Positions 26,452 to 35,522 of a stretch of DNA of 64,000 nucleotides are shown here, piece by piece. Position numbers and translations under genes: made by a program. The notes beneath the pieces are model-generated. The model saw only the letters and a program-made list of their open reading frames with translations, was not told the DNA's origin and searched no databases. Positions within the stretch are counted from its first letter, which is position 1. Each line of letters begins with the position of its first letter. The stretch is from Variovorax paradoxus (lineage in GTDB: Bacteria > Pseudomonadota > Gammaproteobacteria > Burkholderiales > Burkholderiaceae_C): contig NZ_CP102931.1 of assembly GCF_024734665.1 (NCBI RefSeq), positions 680,001 through 744,000 on the forward strand, given 5' to 3'.

Positions 26452-27903
26452 TCAGCCCAGGATTTCTTCGTGAAAGAGCTTCCAGTCGGTACCCTGGCGT
26501 AACCAGTACTGGCGCCGGGAACGTCCGCTCTTCTCGCCTTCGAACACTTCGCCGAAGGTAACAATCATGGTGTCGTCACCGTCCCGCCAGTGGAGGTACG
26601 ACACGTCCTTGAATTGCACGCGCTTGCCCTGCGCGTACTTCACTTCTTCATCGACAGCCGAAATTCCTTCAGTGGATTTTTTGCTGCTGCGCTGGAAATC
26701 GGGCAAATAGAATTTCTTTAATTGCGCTTCATTTCCATTGGCTCGTGCATCTTTCCAGCCATTGATGGCACTTGTAATTGACTGGGTTTCTTTTTCGGCC
26801 TGCGGTTGTGAAATCCATTGCAGGCTGCGCGCGGTGACCACCGGGGTGGCGCCGATTTGCACTTTTCGCAAAAGCTGCTTCAGGTCAGGGTTTGCCATGA
26901 CCACGCACCCGTCGCTTGCCAGTGGCGCCCGGGCGAACTGCTGGGGCGGGGTGCCGTGCAGCCAGATGCCGCCGCCGGTCTTGCCGCGCCGCACGTCGTA
27001 CGGGTTGGGGTAGTTGATGGGCAGGGCGCCCGCGCCGTAGAAGTCTTTCAGCGACTTCGGATCGAGGCTGCTGGTGATGTAGTACACGCCCAGCGGGGTG
27101 CGCGCATCGCCCTCGGTGACCTTGTCGGTGCCCGACTTGCCGACCGAGATGTAGTAGTCGGCCGTGAGCTTCAGGCCCTTATCCGAGTTCTCGAACAAGT
27201 ACAGCCGCGAGCGCGAGGCGTCGACGGCAATGGCATAGCGGCTGCGGGTGGACAGCGTCAGGAACTGCGACGGCACGGTGTTGGCCGGCGGACGCTCGCG
27301 CAGGGCCTGCAGGCGGCGTTTCGATTCCTCGTGCAGCTCGGCCATGGCGGGGTTGCCGCGCATCTTGGCGATGCTGGCGGTGTCGGGCAGGGCATTCGAC
27401 GGGGGCACCTGCGCCGCGAGCAGGTCGCCGTAGACGAGCTGCGCGAGCTGGAAGTTCGGGTAGTCGCGCACCAGGTCGCGGGCCTTGGCCAGCGCAGGGC
27501 GGGCCTGGCCACGGCCGAACATTTCATAGACCGCGATCAGGCGGGCTTCGGCGTTGCTGGCTTCCTGGATGGAAGAGGCGGATGCCGACCTGCGTGCGGG
27601 CCTTGTTGTCGTCGCGGAAGCCGTTCGGGCCTCTGCAGCAGCCACGCCCTTCTTGCCCTTGGCGGAAGAAGAGCGGCTGGTCGCGCCGCGCGCGGTGGTA
27701 CGGCTGCTGCTCGCAGCCTTGGCCTTGGTGCTGCCGCCAGCGGCCTTGGCGCTGCCTGCCTTGTGGGTGCTGTTCGACGCCAGCGCCGCACCGGGCGCCG
27801 CCAGCATCAGCGCCGATGCGGTCATCAGCGCTGCGAGCAGTTGTCCGCTGCGCAGACGAAACGGGGGATTCTGAAGCCGGCCATGCCGGACGATGTCTGC
27901 CAC
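26452..27903 (-). CDS. L,D-transpeptidase (YkuD domain) with a C-terminal NTF2-like domain
   Basis: 483 residues from GTG 27903, which shares a base with the upstream TAG; an ATG at 27936 overlapping the previous gene is the alternative. A signal peptide (ends about ALASN) is followed by a Ser/Ala/Lys-rich linker (about 45-125), a helical region, then the YkuD domain (about 215-350) with HGTPPQQFAR...SDGCVVM. His and the catalytic Cys are present; the Arg that often follows the Cys is Val. The last 110 residues form an NTF2-like domain resembling that of the preceding TPR protein. It is predicted to cross-link murein or attach proteins to it in the periplasm. Confidence 0.87.
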   Translation of the reverse strand: MADIVRHGRLQNPPFRLRSGQLLAALMTASALMLAAPGAALASNSTHKAGSAKAAGGSTKAKAASSSRTTARGATSRSSSAKGKKGVAAAEARTASATTTRPARRSASASSIQEASNAEARLIAVYEMFGRGQARPALAKARDLVRDYPNFQLAQLVYGDLLAAQVPPSNALPDTASIAKMRGNPAMAELHEESKRRLQALRERPPANTVPSQFLTLSTRSRYAIAVDASRSRLYLFENSDKGLKLTADYYISVGKSGTDKVTEGDARTPLGVYYITSSLDPKSLKDFYGAGALPINYPNPYDVRRGKTGGGIWLHGTPPQQFARAPLASDGCVVMANPDLKQLLRKVQIGATPVVTARSLQWISQPQAEKETQSITSAINGWKDARANGNEAQLKKFYLPDFQRSSKKSTEGISAVDEEVKYAQGKRVQFKDVSYLHWRDGDDTMIVTFGEVFEGEKSGRSRRQYWLRQGTDWKLFHEEILG

Positions 27904-29006
27904 TAGCCGCCGACGCTTTCCTTGCGAATGTGCCATTGATTGCCGGAGCGCTGCAGGTCCAGCGTCTTGCGGCTCGAAACGTTGAGGTTGTCCGCGCGAT
28001 AGATCTGGCGGAACTTGGCCGTCGCGTTCTGTCCGTCGACCTTGATCGCGAGGTTCTCGATGTTCACGCTGATGCTCGACTTGCCGACGATGCGGGCGCG
28101 GCGGTCTTCTTCCCAGCTCTTGCGGCTCTGGCCGCCGGTAGGCGTGAAGTCGGGGCCGTAGGCCGCGAGGTAGCGGTCCATGTCCTGGCTGGCCCAGGCC
28201 GAAGCCCATGCGCGCACAGCAGATTCGACTTCGGCATTGGAAGCGGTGTTGGCCGCGGGGGCCGGTGCGGGTGCTGGAGCCGGCGCTGCTTCGGGCGCCT
28301 TTGCCTCGGGCGCCTTGGGCGCGGCGGCCACCGGTGCGGGAGCGGCTGCAACCTTGACTGGCGGCGGTGGCGCAGCGGGGGCTGGCGCGGGAGCCGGCGC
28401 CTTTGCTGCGGGGACAGGTGCTGCCGAGGCCACCAGGGCTGTTGGCTTGGCGCCCGGCGGCGTTGGTGTGAAGAGCGTGCGGATCACCGCCAGCTTGGGC
28501 TGCACGGCCGTGTTGTTCTGGTCAAGCTGCAGGGCCTTGCTGTAGGCCTGGCTGGCCAATCGTGCATACACGTCGCCGAGGTTTTCCTGGGCGGTGGCGT
28601 AGCTGGGGTTGGTGCGAATGGCGCTTTCGAGCGCGCTGCGTGCCTTGTCGAACTGGTTCTGGCTCGCGTAGATCACAGCGAGGTTGTTGTACGGCTCGGG
28701 CAGCTCGGGCGCGTCCAGCGTGAGCTGCGTGAAGGCGGCGATGGCCTCGTTGCGCTTGCCGGTGTCGAGCTGGATCACGCCCTTGAGGAAGCGCATCTGC
28801 GGGTCGCGCGGCTTGTCTTTCAGGAAGGCGTCGGCCTTCGTCAGGGCCTCGTCGAGCTTGCCGGCCTGCATGAGCTTGTCGACCTCCTCATGCTCGATGG
28901 CGGCCAGCGCCGGAAGCGCGGCGCCACAGGTTGCCGCGGCCAGGAACAGGGCGCGCACGGTGGGGGAGAAGCTGAAACGGGCGCGTGGCCGGGGGCTCTT
29001 GGGCAT
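27903..29006 (-). CDS. Exported TPR protein with NTF2-like domain
   Basis: 367 residues. A signal peptide (cleavage near ALAAIE, about 36) precedes TPR repeats (about 38-185; PQMRFLKGVIQLDTGKRNEAIAAF, LPEPYNNLAVIYASQNQFDKARSAL), an Ala/Pro-rich linker (about 190-260), and a C-terminal SnoaL/NTF2-like domain (about 260-367, VESAVRAWASAWASQDMDRYLAAY). ATG 29006 was chosen as the first Met before the signal peptide. It overlaps the transpeptidase gene by one base, so the two are probably made together; a scaffold role for the transpeptidase is inferred. Confidence 0.83.
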   Translation of the reverse strand: MPKSPRPRARFSFSPTVRALFLAAATCGAALPALAAIEHEEVDKLMQAGKLDEALTKADAFLKDKPRDPQMRFLKGVIQLDTGKRNEAIAAFTQLTLDAPELPEPYNNLAVIYASQNQFDKARSALESAIRTNPSYATAQENLGDVYARLASQAYSKALQLDQNNTAVQPKLAVIRTLFTPTPPGAKPTALVASAAPVPAAKAPAPAPAPAAPPPPVKVAAAPAPVAAAPKAPEAKAPEAAPAPAPAPAPAANTASNAEVESAVRAWASAWASQDMDRYLAAYGPDFTPTGGQSRKSWEEDRRARIVGKSSISVNIENLAIKVDGQNATAKFRQIYRADNLNVSSRKTLDLQRSGNQWHIRKESVGG

Positions 29007-29163
29007 TGCGGACAAGACCTCGTAGGGGTGGGTGATGCGGCTGGGATTGTAAGTGGGGCACGTAACTCCCCGACACAGGGATAACGGTCTTTCGCGGCCT
29101 TTAGGCTTGCCCGCAACGTCCCGTGGCGCCCCGCGCCGACCGGCCCCGCAGTACAGTGCCGCC

Positions 29164-30126
29164 GTGGACCGCCTCCAAAGCATTGAAACTTTCGTTCGCG
29201 TCGCGCAGACCCAGAGCTTTGCGGAAGCGGCGCGGCAGCTGCGCGTGGCCAATTCGGTCGTCACCACGCGGGTCAAGCAACTGGAGGAGTTCCTGGGCGC
29301 GCCGCTGTTCCATCGCAGCACGCGCGTGGTGCGGCTCAGCGACATGGGCCAGGCCTTCCTGCGCGACTGCACCGAGCTGGTGGGCCGCGCCAACGACATC
29401 GTCGACCAGATGCGCGACGCGCGCGGCACGCCCTCGGGCATCCTGCGCGTGCATGCACTGACCGGCATGGTGCTGGGCCGCTTCGCCACGCTGCTGCGCG
29501 AGTTCCAGACGACATACCCCGACATCCACCTCGAGCTGATCGTGAGCGACGCGGTGGCCGACCCGGTAAAGGCCGGCGTCGACTGCGCGCTGCAGATCTT
29601 TCCCGCGGCCTCGCAGGAGCTGGTGTCGCGGCCGCTCTTTCCGGTGCGGCGGGTGCTCTGCGCCACGCCGGCGTACCTCGAAGCGCACGGCACGCCTGCT
29701 GCGCCACGCGATCTGCATCGGCACAAGCTGGGCCTCTACTCGGGCTACCCCACGCGCGACCGATGGACCTTTCACCACGAAGGCGAGCAGACCACCATCT
29801 ACCTGAACGCCGCGCTGCTGACCAACAGCGTGCACCTGCTGCGCGAATATGCACTGGAGCATGCGGGCATCGTCTGCCTGCCCACGCTGGTGGCGGGCGA
29901 CGCCATTGCACGCGGCGAACTGTGCGTGGTACTGGCCGAGCACCAGCTGTCGTCGTTCTCGCTGAGCGCGGTGTATGCGGGCACCTCGCGCAATGCGCTG
30001 AAGCTGCGCCTCTTCATCGAACACATCGCCACCCGTTTCACGCGCGTGCCGCCGTGGGACGCCACGTTGATCGAACGGGGCCTCATTCCTGCCGAGCTCA
30101 TCGAGTTCAGCCGCTCCAGCGGATAG
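29164..30126 (+). CDS. LysR-family transcriptional regulator
   Basis: 320 residues from GTG 29164. The N-terminal winged helix-turn-helix (1-60, AEAARQLRVANSVVTTRVKQLEEFLGAPLFHRSTR) and the substrate-binding domain (about 90-300) are typical. It is followed directly by the hydroquinone dioxygenase operon on the same strand and probably activates it in response to an aromatic intermediate. A candidate operator lies just downstream at 30157. Confidence 0.9.
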   Translation: MDRLQSIETFVRVAQTQSFAEAARQLRVANSVVTTRVKQLEEFLGAPLFHRSTRVVRLSDMGQAFLRDCTELVGRANDIVDQMRDARGTPSGILRVHALTGMVLGRFATLLREFQTTYPDIHLELIVSDAVADPVKAGVDCALQIFPAASQELVSRPLFPVRRVLCATPAYLEAHGTPAAPRDLHRHKLGLYSGYPTRDRWTFHHEGEQTTIYLNAALLTNSVHLLREYALEHAGIVCLPTLVAGDAIARGELCVVLAEHQLSSFSLSAVYAGTSRNALKLRLFIEHIATRFTRVPPWDATLIERGLIPAELIEFSRSSG

Positions 30127-30156
30127 CGCCCGAACGGGGGTAAACCCCTGCGATTG

Positions 30157-30171
30157 TTCGGAAGCTCCGAA
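30157..30171. promoter_or_regulatory. Candidate LysR operator upstream of hapC
   Basis: TTCGGA-AGC-TCCGAA is a perfect 6-bp dyad containing a T-N11-A LysR core (TCGGAAGCTCCGA), with AATAAT at 30170-30175 as a possible -10 element. It is 86 bp upstream of hapC and just after the LysR gene. Confidence 0.5.
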
Positions 30172-30256
30172 TAATCCTCTTCCAAACTGGTCCCTACCGG
30201 TGCCGCCGCTTGGCTCCTAGAGTTCACCCATCACTGGAGACAACAGGAGACAAGCC

Positions 30257-30778
30257 ATGACAGCCACCACTGCGACCGCCTACAAGACCCGCTTCGGTTC
30301 ACTCAAGCACTTCGAGAAGGGCCACGTCGAGCCCATCGACGACGACGTGCGCCACTACGCGTTTTCCAACTGCTTCGAGATCGCGAGCATCAGCAAGCCC
30401 TACGAGAAGGTCGTGTTCGGCCAGAACCAGATCTACGTGCTGGAGACGCTGCGCGCCGAAGGCACCTCGCCCTGGTACACCTGCGCGCACGACGAGTTCG
30501 CGCTCGTGATGGACGGTGACGTCGAAGTGCACCTCGTGCAGCTCGACGCCGCGCAGACCGTTGCCGACAAGGAAAAGAACGGCGCCGTGCTCGTCAAGGG
30601 CGAGCCCAAGGGCAAGAAGATGGGCTGGATGAAGCTCTCGCGCGGTCACCAGGGCCTGCTGCCGAAGAACACCGCCTACCAGTTCCGCAGCGCCGGCGAG
30701 CCGGGCGTGATCGTCCTTCAAAGCTGCAAGGGCGACTTGTCCATCGAAAAGTGGGCCGACATCTGCCAATCGCACTGA
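30257..30778 (+). CDS. hapC: Hydroquinone 1,2-dioxygenase, small subunit
   Basis: 173 residues, cupin-like (FSNCFEIASISKPYEKVVFGQNQIYVLETLRAEGTSPWYTCAHDEF, then GHQGLLPKNTAYQF). Size and sequence match the small subunit of the two-subunit Fe(II) hydroquinone dioxygenases (HapC/PnpC, about 18 kDa). With the next gene it opens the ring of hydroquinone to 4-hydroxymuconic semialdehyde. The metal site is on the large subunit. A GGAGACAA site precedes the ATG. First enzyme gene of the operon. Confidence 0.88.
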   Translation: MTATTATAYKTRFGSLKHFEKGHVEPIDDDVRHYAFSNCFEIASISKPYEKVVFGQNQIYVLETLRAEGTSPWYTCAHDEFALVMDGDVEVHLVQLDAAQTVADKEKNGAVLVKGEPKGKKMGWMKLSRGHQGLLPKNTAYQFRSAGEPGVIVLQSCKGDLSIEKWADICQSH

Positions 30779-30815
30779 GTGCATTGACCGCACCCGAACC
30801 CAGGAGCCACACACC

Positions 30816-31823
30816 ATGAACGCACCCGCAGAACTCGCCAAGGTGATCGCGTCGCAGCCCGACGCCACGCTCGGCTACAAGGACTTTTCGCTCGGCAGCT
30901 TCAGCTTTCGCCGCGACGAATACTTCGTGCACATCGGCTGGAAGACCCGAGACGGCCGCCCCATGAGCCACACCATGGACGCCGGCAGCTACCTGCGCGC
31001 ATTGATGCGCGACGTGGCCTGGGGCTTCTTCTATGGCTGGGTCAACTTCGACGACGTGTTCGGCACCGTCAACCACTACGAGTCGGTCGACCTGTACGCC
31101 GGCAGCTTCAACGGCACGATGAAAGACGCAGGCATCGACCTGCTCGAGAACTTCCCGACCGCGCAGATCCGCGCCACCTTCGAGGCCATGCTCGACGACT
31201 GGACCAACGAGAGCTTCGACCCCTTCGCCGCGCCGCAGGAAACCGGCTCGCCCTACGGCCGCAAGAACGGCAACAACACCGCCAAGATCACGAGGGCGCG
31301 CGAGCTCGCCAAGCGCTGCGTGGGCCTGAAGGGCGACCTCGACCTGCGCAGCGACGAACGCGGTGCTCCGGTGAACCGCGCCTTCGCCGACGTGCCGCAG
31401 GGCCAACCCGAGCTGCACCCCGAGCCCGGCTTCGAGAACGACGTGCACGCCTTCAATCTCTTCGGCTTCCTGAGCCGTTCGCAGGTCACCTGGAACCCGA
31501 GCTTCACCTCGGTGGTGAAGCACAGCTACATGTGCCCGACGACCGAGGAGCACATCCTGCCGATCATTCACGGCAACGACCGCGTCGAGTGGTTCTTCCA
31601 GATGACCGACGAGATCCACTGGGACTGCGGCGACAAGAACACCGGCAGGCCCATGGCCCGCGTGATCATGAAGGCCGGCGACATGGCCGCCATGCCCGCC
31701 TACTGCCGCCACCAGGGCTTCAGCCCCAAGCGCTCGATGCTGCTGGTGTGGGAGAACGGGTCGCCGAGCCTTGTGTACGAAATCCAGAAGGGCGAGAGCC
31801 CGGAGATTCCGGTCGAGTTCTGA
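30816..31823 (+). CDS. hapD: Hydroquinone 1,2-dioxygenase, large (catalytic) subunit
   Basis: 335 residues, the size of HapD/PnpD. The sequence shows HGNDRVE with His 252, Asn 254 and Glu 258, and later CRHQGF with His 299. The spacing matches the two-His, Asn, Glu iron site described for PnpCD (from memory, offset by four). It would bind Fe(II) and cleave hydroquinone, the product of p-nitrophenol or 4-hydroxyacetophenone breakdown. AGGAG precedes the ATG. Absence of partner monooxygenase genes leaves the upstream substrate unknown. Confidence 0.9.
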   Translation: MNAPAELAKVIASQPDATLGYKDFSLGSFSFRRDEYFVHIGWKTRDGRPMSHTMDAGSYLRALMRDVAWGFFYGWVNFDDVFGTVNHYESVDLYAGSFNGTMKDAGIDLLENFPTAQIRATFEAMLDDWTNESFDPFAAPQETGSPYGRKNGNNTAKITRARELAKRCVGLKGDLDLRSDERGAPVNRAFADVPQGQPELHPEPGFENDVHAFNLFGFLSRSQVTWNPSFTSVVKHSYMCPTTEEHILPIIHGNDRVEWFFQMTDEIHWDCGDKNTGRPMARVIMKAGDMAAMPAYCRHQGFSPKRSMLLVWENGSPSLVYEIQKGESPEIPVEF

Positions 31824-31831
31824 CCGGTTTT

Positions 31832-31883
31832 CTCTCCCTCCCGACGCCCTTTCATCCAACTCTCCCCACGCGGGGAGGGAGAG
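31832..31883 (+). promoter_or_regulatory. RNA hairpin covering the hapE ribosome-binding site
   Basis: CTCTCCCTCCC (31832-31842) can pair perfectly with GGGAGGGAGAG (31873-31883), which contains the only Shine-Dalgarno-like sequence of hapE (ATG 31891). A second, exclusive hairpin CTCCCC-ACGC-GGGGAG (31862-31877) covers the same site. Translation of hapE may therefore depend on RNA opening or on ribosomes from hapD. Confidence 0.5.
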
Positions 31884-31890
31884 GAAACTC

Positions 31891-33369
31891 ATGCCTGCTC
31901 TTTCAATTCGCCACCAGCTCTTCATCGACGGCCGCTTCGTCGACGCCGAATCCGGCGAGACCCTCGCCACGCTGAACCCGCACGACAACACGCCCATCGC
32001 CCAGGTCGCGCTGGCCGGCAAGGCCGACGTCGACAAGGCCGTCGCCGCGGCGAAGCGTGCCTTCCCCAGATGGAGCCGCATGGCCGCCGCTGACCGTGGC
32101 CGCATCCTGTTGAAGCTCGCCGACCTCATCGAGGCCAACGGCGAAGAGCTCGCGCGCCTCGAATCGCTCGACACCGGCCACCCGATCCGCGATTCGCGCC
32201 GGCTCGACGTGCCGCGCACGGCGGCGTGCTTCCGCTACTTCGGCGGCATGGCCGACAAGTTCCAGGGCGAAACCATTCCGGTCGAAGAGGGCTTTCTCAA
32301 CTACACGCTGCGCGAGCCCGTCGGCATCGTCGGCCAGGTGGTGCCGTGGAACTTCCCGCTGATGTTCACCAGCTGGAAGATGGCGCCCGCGCTCGCGGCC
32401 GGCAATTGCATCGTGATGAAGCCGGCGGAGATCACGCCGCTCAGTTCGCTGCGCATCGCCGAGCTGATGGCCGAGGCCGGCCTGCCGCCCGGTGTGGTCA
32501 ACATGCTGCCGGGCCTTGGTAGCGTGGCGGGCCAGTACATCGCCGAGCATCCGGAGATCGCCAAGATCGCCTTCACCGGCAGCACCGCCACGGGCCGGCG
32601 CATCGTGCAGGCCAGCGCGGGCAACCTGAAGAAGGTGCAGCTCGAACTCGGCGGCAAGGGGCCCAACATCGTCTTCGAAGATGCCAACCTGCAGGCCGCC
32701 GTCAACGGCAGCGCCTGGGCCATCTTCCACAACCAGGGGCAGGCCTGCATTGCGGGTTCGCGGCTGATGCTGCACGAGAAGATCGCCGACGCCTTCCTCG
32801 AACAATTCATTCCGCTTGCGAAGTCGATTCGCCTCGGCAACCCGCTCGACGAGGCGACGGAGATGGGGCCGCTCACCAGCGCACAGCACCGCGAGCGCGT
32901 GCTGAGCTACGTGGAAGTGGCGCAGGGCGAGGGCGGCGAACTGCTCGCGGGCGGCAAGTCGCCAGGCGGCGATCTGGCGAAGGGCTGCTACGTCGAACCC
33001 ACCGTGATGCGTGCCCGCTCGTACAAGGACCGTGTCGCACAGGAAGAGGTGTTCGGCCCCTTCGTCACCGTGCTCACTTTCAAGAATGACGAAGAGGCGA
33101 TGCAGATCGCCAACGGCACCGACTACGGCCTCGGCAGTGGCCTGTGGACCAACAACCTGCAGCGCGCCCACAAGGTCGCACGCGACCTGCACGCCGGCAT
33201 GGTCTGGATCAACAGCTACAAGCGCGTGAACCCCGGCTCGCCCTTCGGCGGCGTCGGCCAGAGCGGCTACGGCCGCGAGATGGGGTTCGATGCGATGCGC
33301 GAATACACGCAGGTCAAGAGCGTGTGGGTGAACGTCGACGCGCAGATACCGCCGCACTTCGCGCGCTGA
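31891..33369 (+). CDS. hapE: 4-hydroxymuconic semialdehyde dehydrogenase (aldehyde dehydrogenase family)
   Basis: 492 residues with the aldehyde dehydrogenase motifs VVPWNFPL (cofactor binding), ELGGKGPNIVF (catalytic Glu) and GQACIAGSR (catalytic Cys). It directly follows the hydroquinone dioxygenase genes, so it most likely oxidises 4-hydroxymuconic semialdehyde to maleylacetate. Family similarity alone would not separate it from other such dehydrogenases; the context decides. Start: ATG after GAGGGAGAGG. Downstream are the transporter genes. Confidence 0.85.
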   Translation: MPALSIRHQLFIDGRFVDAESGETLATLNPHDNTPIAQVALAGKADVDKAVAAAKRAFPRWSRMAAADRGRILLKLADLIEANGEELARLESLDTGHPIRDSRRLDVPRTAACFRYFGGMADKFQGETIPVEEGFLNYTLREPVGIVGQVVPWNFPLMFTSWKMAPALAAGNCIVMKPAEITPLSSLRIAELMAEAGLPPGVVNMLPGLGSVAGQYIAEHPEIAKIAFTGSTATGRRIVQASAGNLKKVQLELGGKGPNIVFEDANLQAAVNGSAWAIFHNQGQACIAGSRLMLHEKIADAFLEQFIPLAKSIRLGNPLDEATEMGPLTSAQHRERVLSYVEVAQGEGGELLAGGKSPGGDLAKGCYVEPTVMRARSYKDRVAQEEVFGPFVTVLTFKNDEEAMQIANGTDYGLGSGLWTNNLQRAHKVARDLHAGMVWINSYKRVNPGSPFGGVGQSGYGREMGFDAMREYTQVKSVWVNVDAQIPPHFAR

Positions 33370-33413
33370 TCCCTGATCGGGCGGCACAAAAAACACAAGA
33401 GACGGAGACAACC

Positions 33414-34667
33414 ATGACATTCAATCGCAGACAGTTCACGCAGGCCACGGCCGCTCTGGTGGCCTCGGGCGCGACGCCACTGGTGTTCGCGGCCGACACG
33501 CTGAAGATCGGCTACGTGTCGCCGCAGACCGGCCCGCTCGCGCCTTTCGGCGAGGCCGACAAGTGGGTCATCGACCAGATGAAGACTGCCTTCAAGGACG
33601 GCATCAGCGTCGGCGGCAAGAAGTACGCGGTGCAGATCGTGCTGAAGGACAGCCAGTCGAACCCCAACCGCGCGGGCGAGGTGGCGAACGACCTGATCCT
33701 GAAAGACAAGGTCGCGCTGGTGCTCACCGCCGGCACGCCCGAAACCGCCAACCCCGTGAGCGATGCCTGCGAACTCAACGAGGTGCCCTGCATCTCCAGC
33801 GTGGTGCCGTGGCAGCCCTGGTTCTTCGGCCGCAAGGGCGACCCGGCGAAGGGCTTCAACTGGACGTACCACATGTTCTGGGGGCTCGAAGACGTCATCG
33901 CCAACTTCACCAACGGCTGGAAGACGCTCGCCACCAACAAGAAGGTGGGCGGGCTGTTCCCGAACGACGGCGACGGCAATGCCTGGGGCGACAAGGAGCT
34001 GGGCTTCCCCAAGCCGCTCGCGCAGATGGGCTTCACGCTCACCGACCCCGGCCGCTTCCAGAATGGCACGCAGGACTTCAGCGCGCAGATTGCGGCCTTC
34101 AAGAAAGAGGGCGTCGAGATCGTCACGGGCGTGGTGATTCCGCCCGATGCCAAGACCTTTCTCACGCAGGCGCGGCAGCAGGGCTTCAAGCCGAAGATCA
34201 TCACGCTCGGCAAGGCGCTGCTGTTCCCCGGCGCGATCGAGGCGCTGGGCGAGCTTGGCGATGGCCTGTCGACCGAGGTGTGGTGGAGCCCGTCGCATCC
34301 GTTCACCTCGAGCCTCACGCAGCAAAGCGCCAAGGCACTGGCCGATGCCTATGAAGCCGGTGCGAAGAAGCAGTGGACGCAGCCCATCGGCTTCGCGCAT
34401 GCACTCTTCGAAGTGGCTGCGAATGCACTCGGGCGTGCCAAGTCGCTGAAGGCTTCGGACGTGCGAGATGCCGTGGCATCGACCTCGATCAACTCGGTGG
34501 TCGGCCCGGTGAAGTGGGGCGGCCAGGGGCCGTTCAAGAATGTCAGCAAGACGCCGCTGGTGCTCGGCCAATGGGGCAAGGGCCAGAAGTACAAGGTGGA
34601 GCTGACCATCGTGAACAACGAGGCGGCAACGAACATTCCCGCCGGCGGCAAGCTGCGGCTGCTCTGA
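33414..34667 (+). CDS. Branched-chain-type ABC transporter substrate-binding protein
   Basis: 417 residues. An N-terminal Tat-like signal (NRRQFTQA, twin Arg at 5-6) ends near PLVFAAD. The periplasmic-binding protein type 1 fold follows (IGYVSPQTGPLAPFGEADK). It is the first of five transporter genes (binding protein, two ATPases, two permeases) after hapE. The ligand is probably an aromatic acid or hydroquinone precursor, by position only; not an amino acid necessarily. Confidence 0.9.
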   Translation: MTFNRRQFTQATAALVASGATPLVFAADTLKIGYVSPQTGPLAPFGEADKWVIDQMKTAFKDGISVGGKKYAVQIVLKDSQSNPNRAGEVANDLILKDKVALVLTAGTPETANPVSDACELNEVPCISSVVPWQPWFFGRKGDPAKGFNWTYHMFWGLEDVIANFTNGWKTLATNKKVGGLFPNDGDGNAWGDKELGFPKPLAQMGFTLTDPGRFQNGTQDFSAQIAAFKKEGVEIVTGVVIPPDAKTFLTQARQQGFKPKIITLGKALLFPGAIEALGELGDGLSTEVWWSPSHPFTSSLTQQSAKALADAYEAGAKKQWTQPIGFAHALFEVAANALGRAKSLKASDVRDAVASTSINSVVGPVKWGGQGPFKNVSKTPLVLGQWGKGQKYKVELTIVNNEAATNIPAGGKLRLL

Positions 34668-34672
34668 TCGTC

Positions 34673-35392
34673 ATGACGCTGCTGGCACTGCATGCCGTGA
34701 GCAAGTCCTACGGGGCGCTCAAGGTCACCGACGACATCACGCTGTCGGTGACCGAGGGCGAGACGCTGGGCATTCTCGGGCCGAACGGCGCGGGGAAGAC
34801 CACGCTGTTCAATTTGATCTCGGGCGACGTGCGCGTCGATGCGGGGCGCGTCGAATATGCGGGCCGCGACGTGACGCGGCTCAAGCCGCACCAGCGCTGT
34901 CATGCGGGCATCGGGCGCAGCTACCAGGTGCCGCAGCCCTTCGGCAACATGAGCGTGTTCGAGAACCTCGTCACGGCCGCCTGCTTCGGCGGGCAGCAGA
35001 CCGAGCGCGAGGCATGGCAGACAGCGCACGAGGTGCTGGAGCAGACGGGGCTGATGCCGCATGCGAACAAGCCTGCGGGTGGGCTGACGTTGCTCGACCG
35101 CAAGCGGTTGGAGCTGGCGCGCGCGCTGGCGACGCGGCCCCAATTGCTGCTGCTCGACGAGATCGCCGGTGGGCTGACAGAGCCCGAAGCTGCCGTGCTG
35201 GTCGGCGAGCTCAACCGCATCAAGGCGCGGGGCGTGACCATGATCTGGATCGAGCATGTGGTGCATGCGCTGCTGTCGCTGGCGGACCGCTTGTTCGTCA
35301 TCAACTTCGGGCAGAAGCTGGCGGAGGGTGAGCCGCGTGCGGTGATGAACGATCCGGAGGTAAGGCGGGTGTATATGGGGATGGAGGCATGA
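34673..35392 (+). CDS. LivG-type ABC transporter ATPase
   Basis: 239 residues with Walker A GPNGAGKTT, a short ABC signature region LTLLDRKRLELARAL, Walker B LLLLDEIAGGL and the LivG-specific C-terminal NFGQKLAEGEP. ATG 34673 follows the binding-protein gene by 5 bp. With the neighbouring LivF-type ATPase it forms the energy module. It ends 18 bp before an inverted-repeat element. Confidence 0.92.
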   Translation: MTLLALHAVSKSYGALKVTDDITLSVTEGETLGILGPNGAGKTTLFNLISGDVRVDAGRVEYAGRDVTRLKPHQRCHAGIGRSYQVPQPFGNMSVFENLVTAACFGGQQTEREAWQTAHEVLEQTGLMPHANKPAGGLTLLDRKRLELARALATRPQLLLLDEIAGGLTEPEAAVLVGELNRIKARGVTMIWIEHVVHALLSLADRLFVINFGQKLAEGEPRAVMNDPEVRRVYMGMEA

Positions 35393-35410
35393 CTGCGCCA
35401 TGTCCTTGCG

Positions 35411-35517
35411 TTGCTCCTTCCCCCTCTGGGGGAAGGTTGGGATGGGGGCACGACGGCGCCACCACTCCAACGCCGCTTGCCCCCACCCCAGCCCTCCCCC
35501 AAAGGGGGAGGGAGCAA
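35411..35517. repeat. REP-like 40-bp inverted repeat between the two transporter ATPase genes
   Basis: Arms at 35411-35450 and 35478-35517 are inverted copies that match at 35 of 40 positions, separated by 27 bp. Each arm has its own 9-bp stem (CCTTCCCCC/GGGGGAAGG; CCCTCCCCC/GGGGGAGGG) with loop TCT or AAA. Two of the five differences are a T:A pair against a C:G pair within these stems, so both hairpins are kept. The right arm supplies the GGAGGGAG Shine-Dalgarno of the next gene. This resembles the REP/MITE-type palindromes common in this family. Confidence 0.75.
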
Positions 35518-35522
35518 AGATC

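Noticed and set aside
30136..30148. GGGGGTAAACCCC as terminator of the LysR gene
   Set aside because: Short stem, no T-tract; it may be incidental.
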